Positions 17,308-24,940 of a stretch of DNA of 64,000 nucleotides are shown here, piece after piece. The notes under the pieces were generated by a model. That model was not told the origin of the DNA. It saw nothing but the letters and a program-made list of their open reading frames with translations, and did no database searches. The stretch spans positions 186,001 to 250,000 of the forward strand of contig NZ_JTDI01000005.1 in assembly GCF_000802225.1 (NCBI RefSeq), given 5' to 3'. This DNA comes from Novosphingobium malaysiense. Its GTDB lineage: Bacteria > Pseudomonadota > Alphaproteobacteria > Sphingomonadales > Sphingomonadaceae. Each line of letters begins with the position of its first letter. Positions within the stretch are counted from its first letter, which is position 1. A program made the position numbers and the translations under genes.

Positions 17308-18525
17308 TCAGGCGCTATGATGTTGGTTTCTGCGCTCGCAAACGACGATGGCCCCGCGCAGTTCGTAGCCCTGAAGATAACTGTTCCAGGTCATTTGCGG
17401 CTCGCGTTCCATGCGAATGCCCGGCTTCCGGAACAGGCGATCGAGAAAGATGCGCGTTTCATGTAGTGCCACCTGTGCGCCGGGGCAGCGATGGGGGCCA
17501 TCGCCGAAGCTCAGGTACGAGCCCATCGCCTTGTTCCGTTTCGCCCTGTCCGCATCGATGGCATGCGGACAGACCCCGGTTACAGCCTCGTCGCGGTTTC
17601 CTTCCCGAATGTTGATCGCGACCAGGTCGCCCGCTTCGTATTCGGCGCCGTCCGTGTCCTGGCAGGGCTCTGCCACCCGCCGGTGCAATATCGAGACTAC
17701 CGGTTCGAGCCGCAAGATCTCTTCAAGGATGGCGAACTGCATGGCTTCGCCATCCTCAAGGAACTTGCGCAGAAGATCGGGCTTTTCGAAGAGGTGCCAG
17801 GCGCACATGCAAATGAACTCTCGCGTCGTCATCATGCCCGCGCCTCCATAGGCAAGGCATTCCATGATCATGCGATTCTTCGAGTAGCGATGCTGCACCA
17901 TGTAGGTGATGACATCATCCTTGGGCTTGGTCCGGCGGGCCTTGACGGCGGGAAGAATGTCCTGCTTCCACAGCTTGCTGACGCGCACAGCCATCTTGGC
18001 GTTGAAGATCAGACTGTTTAGCAATCCCGTCTTGCGATCGAATGAATTGTCCAGCACTGCACGGACGCGATGGGCGAGATCTACGTTGCTGTCGCTTTCG
18101 GTTAGGCCGATGATCTCCGCAGCGACATCCACTGCCATACGCCAGCTCATCTCGTCCAGGACGCCACGCCCTGTTCGCTGCAAGTCGGCCAGAATGGCTT
18201 CCATGGTCCGCTCCATAACCGCTTGATGGCGCGTCACGATGGCTTTGGGGGCGAAAAGGCCAGCGACCGATCCGCGGCGCTTGCGGTGTTCTTCACCGTC
18301 GAGAAAGAAAAATGACGTTTTGTCGGGGTCGGCTGTGGACCGTTCGTCAGCGTCGATGGCACCCGCCTGCCTGACTTTCGTCGAGCGCAGGATATCTCGC
18401 CCAGCCGTATACCGGCCGATCGTTCGGGCACCGTTGCGCGGTTTGATGTTTGCGGCGGCCAGTGCGCCGCTCTTCCGGTCATCACGCCCGTTGTCCATGG
18501 GACAGATTGCCTTTTCGACGTCCAC
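17308..18525 (-). CDS. Cytochrome P450 with atypical I-helix
   Basis: A 405-residue P450 with haem loop SFGDGPHRCPGAQ (ligand Cys about 347) and ExxR as EILR (about 269-272). The I-helix reads AGMMTT (about 229-234): the acidic residue normally before the conserved Thr is Met, whereas the P450 at 4969 has AGNDTT. This may alter proton delivery. GTG 18525 was chosen because gacgggagactt precedes it; TTG 18579 is the longest start. It lies behind the TonB receptor, separated by a terminator hairpin, so its expression may depend on read-through or its own promoter. Partner ferredoxin not in window. Confidence 0.93.
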   Translation of the reverse strand: MDVEKAICPMDNGRDDRKSGALAAANIKPRNGARTIGRYTAGRDILRSTKVRQAGAIDADERSTADPDKTSFFFLDGEEHRKRRGSVAGLFAPKAIVTRHQAVMERTMEAILADLQRTGRGVLDEMSWRMAVDVAAEIIGLTESDSNVDLAHRVRAVLDNSFDRKTGLLNSLIFNAKMAVRVSKLWKQDILPAVKARRTKPKDDVITYMVQHRYSKNRMIMECLAYGGAGMMTTREFICMCAWHLFEKPDLLRKFLEDGEAMQFAILEEILRLEPVVSILHRRVAEPCQDTDGAEYEAGDLVAINIREGNRDEAVTGVCPHAIDADRAKRNKAMGSYLSFGDGPHRCPGAQVALHETRIFLDRLFRKPGIRMEREPQMTWNSYLQGYELRGAIVVCERRNQHHSA

Positions 18526-18581
18526 ACCAAGTCTCCCGTCGTCAGTCGGCACCTCCGTTCCCGGAGAATTCACCGACAAGG

Positions 18582-18624
18582 AAAAAGGGTGTATCCGGCT
18601 GGGAGGAAGTCAGCCGGATACACC
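18582..18624 (-). terminator. Rho-independent terminator after TonB receptor gene
   Basis: On the minus strand, GGTGTATCCGGCT and AGCCGGATACACC form a perfect 13-bp stem (plus coordinates 18588-18600 and 18612-18624) with an 11-base loop, followed by CTTTTTCC. It begins seven bases past the receptor stop codon. A textbook intrinsic terminator. Confidence 0.88.
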
Positions 18625-18630
18625 TTGCCG

Positions 18631-21087
18631 TCAGCTCCCGAAGCGGTAGCGCAGGCGAAGTCCGTACATCCTTGGCGGTCCAAGCAGCATGCTATCGTAC
18701 CCAGCGGACACATATGAGCCGCCGACGTAGACCGGATATTTCTCCTTGGTCACATTGGTGGCAAACACCGCAAGATCGACCGGCATCCCGGCGATTCCGT
18801 TCCAGCTGGCATTCAGGTTGACCAGATTTGTCGAGGGCAGAAGGCCGATCGGCGAGTCTGCGGATGCAATCTGCGACGAGGTATAGATATAGGTCCCGCC
18901 AAAGGTGATCTCGCCAACGTTCTCGGGTAGCGGTAGCGTATATTCAGCGGTGGCCGAAAGCTTGTGGTGCGGCGAAAGCGCAAGGTCGCCGCCTATCTGG
19001 GACGTGGGCAGTGGAGGCAGGAAGCCGGGAAATACCGGGGGGCTGTAGGAGGACAGTTTGGTGTCCAGGTATGTATACCCTCCCGAGAGGCGAAATCCCG
19101 CAAACGGACGGATCATGGCCTCAACTTCAACGCCCTTGATCCTTGAGGTGCCGGCATTGACTATAGCTGCCGACGGTGATGCTGCCGGGTTGGTGCCGTC
19201 CGGGATCAGGTTCGCCTGAAGCTGCTGGCTGGTGAAGTCATTGTAGAACGCCGCGACGTTGAAGTAGCCATTGACCGCGCCGCGAAGCGTCAGCTTGGCG
19301 CCGATTTCGTAAGTGTCGACTTTCTCGGGGCCCCAGGTGATGGGGATGGTGTTGGAGGGGTTTGCGCTGCCCTGGCGGTAACCTCTTGCGTACTTTGCGT
19401 AGAGAAGCGTGTCAGGGCTGGGTTTGTAATCGAGATCGATCAGCCAAGTGGGCTTCTCGGACTTCTGCTTCAATTCGACAACACAATCCGACGGATTTGC
19501 CGCAGGCAGCCCGGTCGATGTGCAGATGAAGAAGGGCGTGTTTGGGGCGGGAAAGATGGCGATCCGCACCGAACCCTGGGCATCGACCTTGTCGATGGTA
19601 TAGCGGATGCCGCCTGTCAGAGAGAGGGTGTCCGTCAGCTTGTAGGTGGCTTGTCCGTAAAACCCGATATTATCGAATTTGTACCGCGTGAGCGTGTTCT
19701 GGACGAAACCTGCCGGGCTTGCCGGAGTTCCCAGAATGTCGGTGCACTGTAGCGCCTGTACATTGATGCAGCTCGCGAGAATGGATGTCAGCGTTCCCTG
19801 CCAGGAGAGCGGCCCACTGTTCTCGTAGTAGGCGCCGGCCTGAAAATCGAGCTTGCCGTCGCTGCTGCGACCCTGCAGCTGGAATTCCTCGGTGAAGGTG
19901 TACTGCGAAAGCGTGTCGCGGTTGTTGTCATGGTAGACGTTCACGAAGCCGAACGGCAGCCCGCCTGCTACGGGAAACTGGATGTTCTCGCCGAAGATTG
20001 ACCCGCTTTGACGCTGCCTCATCTCGGTGTAGCTGACGATGTTCTTCAATGTGATCGTGTCGCTGGCGAGGAACGTGGTGGTGTTGATGACCTGCCACTG
20101 TTCCTGCTTCAACTGCGCGTCGGGGTTGCTGTTCTCAACATCGTAGTAGCCGTAACCGTTTGCCGATGCTCGAGCCAGCTGTTGGCTGCAAACCAGTGAC
20201 GACAGGAGCAATGCCGCACCGGAAGCTGTCGCTCCGGGCAGGCAAGGCACACCACCCACCGTCTGCGTGTTGGCGAGCACCACCTTCGGCACAGTGCCGT
20301 TGGTGTTCGAACGGATGTAATCCGCGATGAGATAGTTCTCCAGATCGGGCGTCAGATCCGCGACGATGCTGGCGCGCACCGAGGTGTAGTCGGTGTCATT
20401 AAAGGTCGAAGGCCCGATGCCGGAGCGGTTGCGCAAATAGCCGTCGCGCTTCATGCGGTCCACGCTGAGGCGGACCTTGAACGTGTCGGAGAGCGGGGCG
20501 TTCAGCACGGCCTGAACGCGGCGCATGCCAAAGTTGCCGATCGATCCTTCGACATAGCCCTCGAGCAGGTCGGTTGGCTTCGTGGGGACGAGCAGCACCG
20601 CTCCGCCGGTCGTGTTGCGGCCAAACAGTGTCCCTTGGGGCCCCTTGAGAACCTGGACATTCTGCAGATCGAAAAAGGATCCGGAAAGCGCATTGTTGCC
20701 GCCGCCGAGCGCGGGCTGGCCACGTGCGGCGACGACATCCGCGAAATACACGGCTACTGATGGCGAAGTCTGCGCCTCCTGCACGAAACCGCGGATTGCA
20801 AAGGAGGCGTTCTCGGCGCCGAAGCGCGAATTGGACGTCAGTGAAGGCGTATATGTCGCAAGGTCATTGGCCGACACGACGTTGCGCTCGGCGAGCTGCT
20901 GCTGGTCGAACACGGTCATGGAAATGGGCACGTCCTGCAACCGTTCGGCTGTTCTTCGTGCCGTCACGATGATGGCATCCTTGTCTGGGTCGGCGGTGTC
21001 CTGGGCAAATGCTGCAGGGGCCATCCCAAAGGTGGCAACTCCTGAAGCTGTGGCAAGCAATGCTCCCGCAAGTCGCTTCACGCGCAT
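18631..21087 (-). CDS. TonB-dependent outer-membrane receptor
   Basis: An 818-residue outer-membrane receptor. The ATG at 21087 follows ggggagga and gives a signal peptide (VKRLAGALLATASGVATFGMAPAAFAQ, cut near residue 29). The TonB-box-like DAIIVTARR follows, then a plug with VQVLKGPQGTLFGRNTTGGA, and a barrel ending LRYRFGS. The NTTGGA plug loop and Phe-containing terminus fit the sphingomonad receptor expansion. It is divergent from the sulfotransferase/DUF1214 pair across a 443-base region, suggesting joint regulation. Ligand unknown. Confidence 0.94.
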   Translation of the reverse strand: MRVKRLAGALLATASGVATFGMAPAAFAQDTADPDKDAIIVTARRTAERLQDVPISMTVFDQQQLAERNVVSANDLATYTPSLTSNSRFGAENASFAIRGFVQEAQTSPSVAVYFADVVAARGQPALGGGNNALSGSFFDLQNVQVLKGPQGTLFGRNTTGGAVLLVPTKPTDLLEGYVEGSIGNFGMRRVQAVLNAPLSDTFKVRLSVDRMKRDGYLRNRSGIGPSTFNDTDYTSVRASIVADLTPDLENYLIADYIRSNTNGTVPKVVLANTQTVGGVPCLPGATASGAALLLSSLVCSQQLARASANGYGYYDVENSNPDAQLKQEQWQVINTTTFLASDTITLKNIVSYTEMRQRQSGSIFGENIQFPVAGGLPFGFVNVYHDNNRDTLSQYTFTEEFQLQGRSSDGKLDFQAGAYYENSGPLSWQGTLTSILASCINVQALQCTDILGTPASPAGFVQNTLTRYKFDNIGFYGQATYKLTDTLSLTGGIRYTIDKVDAQGSVRIAIFPAPNTPFFICTSTGLPAANPSDCVVELKQKSEKPTWLIDLDYKPSPDTLLYAKYARGYRQGSANPSNTIPITWGPEKVDTYEIGAKLTLRGAVNGYFNVAAFYNDFTSQQLQANLIPDGTNPAASPSAAIVNAGTSRIKGVEVEAMIRPFAGFRLSGGYTYLDTKLSSYSPPVFPGFLPPLPTSQIGGDLALSPHHKLSATAEYTLPLPENVGEITFGGTYIYTSSQIASADSPIGLLPSTNLVNLNASWNGIAGMPVDLAVFATNVTKEKYPVYVGGSYVSAGYDSMLLGPPRMYGLRLRYRFGS

Positions 21088-21530
21088 CAAATCCTCCCCA
21101 ATTGTGCGCATGCATTACTTGCTGCGCGTTCTTTTTTGGCGATGGGCAGGCGAAGCCGCCCCGGACGGTCCGGTTTGACCGGCCTGAGCTATGTCCGGCT
21201 TTGGCTGCCATCTCTCTTCTTCGTGGCTCCGTTCCTGGAAATTTTGGGGGCTTGCGCGGCCCCATGCTCCAGTCAACGCGGCCTGTGCTGTGTTGTACGC
21301 AAGTTTGGCAAATGCACAATATCTGTCGAACATACGCCGGTAAGTAAACTTGACTTCAAAGGAGAAGAACCTTCTAAGATACAGGAATAGTGGGAAAATA
21401 AGTCGGTGCCATCTCCTCCTCTCTGAGGGTTTGAATGACATATATTTTGCAAATGCCAAAATTTGTGATTGAAAGGTGTTGTTGGTTGCGCGAGTGATCG
21501 GGAGTGCTTTGAACGAGAGGGGAGCCCAAC
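21088..21530. promoter_or_regulatory. Divergent control region, TonB receptor / sulfotransferase pair
   Basis: A 443-base gap with no supported gene. Its distal part (21300-21480) is AT-rich compared with surroundings. The 8-mer GCAAATGC occurs twice, in tttGGCAAATGCac near 21307 and ttttGCAAATGCCaaaa near 21451, a possible repeated operator unit. GGAAAATAAGTCG at 21393-21405 resembles GGAAAAAATAAGTCG at 929-943 upstream of the first SDR/receptor group. Both observations are suggestive only. Confidence 0.35.
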
Positions 21531-22706
21531 TTGAGCCAAAATGAACTGTGCGCCGAAACCATCATGACTCTGGCGGAACGCGAAAGCGGGGGCTTCGGAC
21601 TCGCTGATGCAGGCCTGTGCGGGCGCGTTGCCTACATGATCAGCTGGATCAACGCGCGGGGCCCCTACACGCCTGACCAGACAGCCGCCATGCGCCTGCA
21701 GATTCAGCACTTGCTGGCGAACCGGTTGAGCCTGGAACTGGACCGGCTCCGCTTTCCGCAGATACCGCAGGAGGGCATCGACCGTCCCATATTCGTCATC
21801 GGCTTCGCGCGTTCCGGTACGACCTTGCTGCAATGCCTCTTCGCGCAGCATCCGGAAATCCTTACACCGCGCGCCTGGCATTCCCGCTGGATCTCTCCGC
21901 CGCCGGGTGCCGGGCCGGTCGCGCCGGGCCGCATCGCTTACGTCGAACGGCAGTTCGACCAGTGGCTCGACATGTGTCCGGGCTCGCTCCAGATCCATCC
22001 ATACGCCGATGGCGGGGCGTACCAGACGATCGAGGACGAAGAGCTGTTCACGATGGATTTTCGCAATGCCTATCCGTCCATGCTCTATCGCGTCCCGACG
22101 CTCGATGTCATGGTGCTGCTCGGAGACGATGCCGCAGAGGGCTTTCAGTTCCATCGCAAGGTTCTCCAGCACCTCCAGTGGAATACCGGCCACTCGCGCT
22201 GGGTGTGCAAGAGCGGCAGCGCGCAAGGCAACCTGGAAGCGCTGTTCGAAGTCTACCCGGATGCGATTTGCGTTTGGGCTCATCGACCGATAGCGGACAT
22301 CTACGCCTCCAATGTCACGGCGAGGGCCGGTTCGTTCGATGCTATCAACGGTGGCGCGATCGACTGGGCTTCGCAGGCCCGCGAGCGCGCCGAACAGATG
22401 AAGGCGGGGATCGACAAGCTGATGGCGAGCCGCATGATCGATGATCCGCGCGTCATCCATCTGCCCTTTCGGGAGCTGTCCGCCGATCCGGTCGCGGCGA
22501 TCCGCCGCATCAGCGATCGTGCCGGTATCGAGTTTACGCCCGCATTCGAAGCCAACATGCGGGCATGGCTGGAGGACCCCGCCAATCGCGTCGACCGGTA
22601 TGGCCGTTATCCTTATTCCTACGAGGCGTTCGGCCTCGACAAGGCGTGGATCGAAGAGCTGTTTGACGGGTACAGCGAGCGCTTCGGCCTGAAGGTTGCC
22701 GCATGA
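21531..22706 (+). CDS. Sulfotransferase-family protein
   Basis: A 391-residue protein with the phosphosulfate loop FVIGFARSGTTLLQCLFAQHPE (about residues 85-106) and, later, RWVCKSGSAQGNLEALFEVYPDAICVWAHRPIADIYAS, the 3'-phosphate region. A TTG start at 21531 is supported by gagaggggagcccaac; the nearest ATG (21564) lacks such a site. Its stop overlaps the DUF1214 start by four bases (ATGA), repeating the sulfotransferase/DUF1214 pairing seen at 6.6-9.9 kb in the opposite gene order. Activity inferred from family. Confidence 0.86.
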   Translation: MSQNELCAETIMTLAERESGGFGLADAGLCGRVAYMISWINARGPYTPDQTAAMRLQIQHLLANRLSLELDRLRFPQIPQEGIDRPIFVIGFARSGTTLLQCLFAQHPEILTPRAWHSRWISPPPGAGPVAPGRIAYVERQFDQWLDMCPGSLQIHPYADGGAYQTIEDEELFTMDFRNAYPSMLYRVPTLDVMVLLGDDAAEGFQFHRKVLQHLQWNTGHSRWVCKSGSAQGNLEALFEVYPDAICVWAHRPIADIYASNVTARAGSFDAINGGAIDWASQARERAEQMKAGIDKLMASRMIDDPRVIHLPFRELSADPVAAIRRISDRAGIEFTPAFEANMRAWLEDPANRVDRYGRYPYSYEAFGLDKAWIEELFDGYSERFGLKVAA

Positions 22707-23989
22707 CTGCCAGCGAACTGGCGCACAGCGCCTATTTTCTTTCCAGCCGCAATCCGGTCGCCAATGCCGACCAGCGCGATCTGGAGCAAGTCGCGCTTCG
22801 CCTGCGCACGCACCCGGCGGTGGAGCGCGCACGCAAGGTTTCCGGCGTGCTCTGGCGTAATGTCATGGCCTGGCCGGCGGCCGAGCAGATGGATCGGTTC
22901 GAGGAAGCCATCGACGAAGTGGTGTTCAATTTCGTCTTGCGGGCAGTAAACAGCGACGGGCACTATCCGCGGGTGCTGCGCAAGATGCAGCCGGCGCACC
23001 GCTGGTTCGGCCATGACATGCCTGGGTCGCGGTGGGGCGGGGACAGTCCCGACTTTTGTTATCGCCTGATCCCGATCGAGCATGGCGGGCGCTATCTGGT
23101 GACCGCCACGCCCACATGCGAACGGCCGCCAAGCGTCACCTTCACGCTGATGAAGAACATGCCTTCCCTCCAGACCGTGGGCCTGCTCGACAGCCTCGAC
23201 CTGAAAACGGAAAGCGATGGCCGGCTCATCATCACTATCGACGAACGGCCGGAGAGGGTCTTCCATAACCATCTGCAGACAACGCCCGGTGACATGCATT
23301 TGCTGGTCCGCGATGCACAGGGAGACTGGCTGGCGCAGACGCCATGGGCATTGCGCGTGGAAAAGCTCGATGGCCCACAGCGCGATCCTCTGGGCGATGA
23401 CGCGCTCGCCCGGGAGGCCGCAAGGCAGATCATGGAGAGCATGTACTACGTTTACTACTGCACCCAGTCCGGCTCGGGCCAGGCGCCGAATGAGTTGCGG
23501 GCACCGGCTTCGTCCGCTGCGTTTGGCGGCATGGCGACGCAGTGGGGCAGCAAGAGCAATGTCGTGCTCGCGCCGGATGAGGCCCTGATCGTCACGACCA
23601 CGTCGGCCGGTGCGACGTTCCGCAACACGTCGCTATGCGACATGTTCTTTCAGACCGTTAACTACTGGTCGCGGACAGGCTCGCTGAATGCGGATCAGAT
23701 GGCCGCCGACGCGGACGGGCGTTTCACCTATGTCGTCGCGCATCAGGACCCCGGTGTGCACAACTGGCTCGATACCGGCGGGAGAAGGCGGACCATCTTT
23801 GGCCACAGGTGGCAGGCCTTCGAACGCGGCAAGATTGCCGAAACGCCGACGATCAGCAGCCGACTGGTCAAGTTTTCCGATCTGGAGCGCGAATTGGACA
23901 GCCGGGTTGTCCGGATCGACAGCGCCGGCCGCAAGGCGCAGATTGCGGCCCGCATGGAAGGCTTTGCCAGCCGGTTCATCGACGACTGA
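22703..23989 (+). CDS. DUF1214-like protein (paralogue of the 6.6-kb gene)
   Basis: A 428-residue protein of unknown function. The C-terminal block FFQTVNYWSRTGSLNADQMAADADGRFTYVVAHQDPGVHNWLDTGG is the same kind as in the 6603 protein, while the N-terminal half is well diverged. No membrane or signal segment is obvious. Translationally coupled to the sulfotransferase-like gene by a four-base overlap. The repeated association suggests the two products share a step or complex; this is inference. Confidence 0.75.
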   Translation: MTASELAHSAYFLSSRNPVANADQRDLEQVALRLRTHPAVERARKVSGVLWRNVMAWPAAEQMDRFEEAIDEVVFNFVLRAVNSDGHYPRVLRKMQPAHRWFGHDMPGSRWGGDSPDFCYRLIPIEHGGRYLVTATPTCERPPSVTFTLMKNMPSLQTVGLLDSLDLKTESDGRLIITIDERPERVFHNHLQTTPGDMHLLVRDAQGDWLAQTPWALRVEKLDGPQRDPLGDDALAREAARQIMESMYYVYYCTQSGSGQAPNELRAPASSAAFGGMATQWGSKSNVVLAPDEALIVTTTSAGATFRNTSLCDMFFQTVNYWSRTGSLNADQMAADADGRFTYVVAHQDPGVHNWLDTGGRRRTIFGHRWQAFERGKIAETPTISSRLVKFSDLERELDSRVVRIDSAGRKAQIAARMEGFASRFIDD

Positions 23990-24001
23990 AGCGGTGGCTG
24001 C

Positions 24002-24607
24002 CTAACCTGACAGATGATGCCAGACAGGCCTGCCTGCACTGATATCGTCGATCAGGCGCTCCATCAGCGCTCGAGTTTCTTCGTGGCCGAAAGACAGGCC
24101 CGTTTCTCCCTGCATGGCCAGCTGCGTACCGACGCTTGCCAGAAGGATGATCAGCGCACTGACCGGGATTGGCGGTTCTATGCCCTTCATCGCGAAGTGG
24201 CGGGACAATGCACTGTGCTGAATGTCGCGGAAGATTTCTGCTTCTTTCGTCATTTCGGCGCGGATCGCGCTGCGATGGTTGGCCAGTGCCATGAACTCGA
24301 TCGTCAGCTTCACGTGAGAACGGTCGCAGCATTGCTCCCAAAGCACGGCCAGTGGATCATCGGACCGCAACATGTCTGTTGCCAGAACGATCATCCTGTC
24401 ATGACGGCGGCGGTGCAGAGCGATGAACAGGTCTTCCATTGCCGGAAAGTAGTAATGGACGAGTTGCGGCTTCAGATCGGCCCTGGTTCCGACGCGCCGC
24501 GACGTGACAGCCGCATAGCCATCCTCGATCATGATCTTTTCAGCCGCGTCCAGCAGCATGCGGCGCGTATCTGAACTGGCAAGTCCGATCCTGCGCTGTC
24601 TCGCCAT
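24002..24607 (-). CDS. TetR-family transcriptional regulator
   Basis: A 201-residue regulator with HTH at about residues 15-60 (RRMLLDAAEKIMIEDGYAAVTSRRVGTRADLKPQLVHYYFPAMEDLFIAL). It ends 12 bases from the convergent DUF1214 gene. Upstream it abuts a truncated quinone-oxidoreductase remnant, so its original partner gene may have been lost. CATATG elements near 24605 and 24631 are too short to call an operator. Family certain, target unknown. Confidence 0.9.
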   Translation of the reverse strand: MARQRRIGLASSDTRRMLLDAAEKIMIEDGYAAVTSRRVGTRADLKPQLVHYYFPAMEDLFIALHRRRHDRMIVLATDMLRSDDPLAVLWEQCCDRSHVKLTIEFMALANHRSAIRAEMTKEAEIFRDIQHSALSRHFAMKGIEPPIPVSALIILLASVGTQLAMQGETGLSFGHEETRALMERLIDDISAGRPVWHHLSG

Positions 24608-24758
24608 ATGAACTGCTTTCCTGACTCAACATATGATCGAGGGCTGCATGTGGTGCAGAGAGCGTAGATGCGCAATCGACAGTTGAATGGCAAGGTTGCA
24701 GCGGGACGATTGTCTCCTGATCTGGGGCTCTATGGATGTCCTGGTGGATGACTGGGCC

Positions 24759-24914
24759 GAACTGACCGCTGCGGTAAAGCATCTCCGCCCAGTTGAGGCC
24801 GAAGGCGCCCACGCGCAAACGCACTTACCCGGTCCCAGGCTCGCCAACAGAGACATCGTCGACTGGCAGAACCTTGGGAACACCGAACTCATGGAAGCGG
24901 ACGATGCGGGCCAT
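24759..24914 (-). pseudogene. Remnant of zinc-type alcohol dehydrogenase / quinone oxidoreductase
   Basis: Starting at the minus-strand ATG at 24914, MARIVRFHEFGVPKVLPVDD then VSVGEPGTG matches the N-terminus of medium-chain dehydrogenase/quinone oxidoreductases. An in-frame TAA (24825-24827) stands where the family has Glu in PGxGEV. The same frame resumes with VRLRVGAFGLNWAEMLYRSG, then similarity stops. So about 52 codons survive of a normal 320 or more: a nonsense mutation plus 3' truncation. The gap between the TetR gene and the PQQ dehydrogenase contains nothing else recognisable. Confidence 0.8.
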
Positions 24915-24940
24915 CCAGGTCTCTCCCTCAGATGCCGGGC

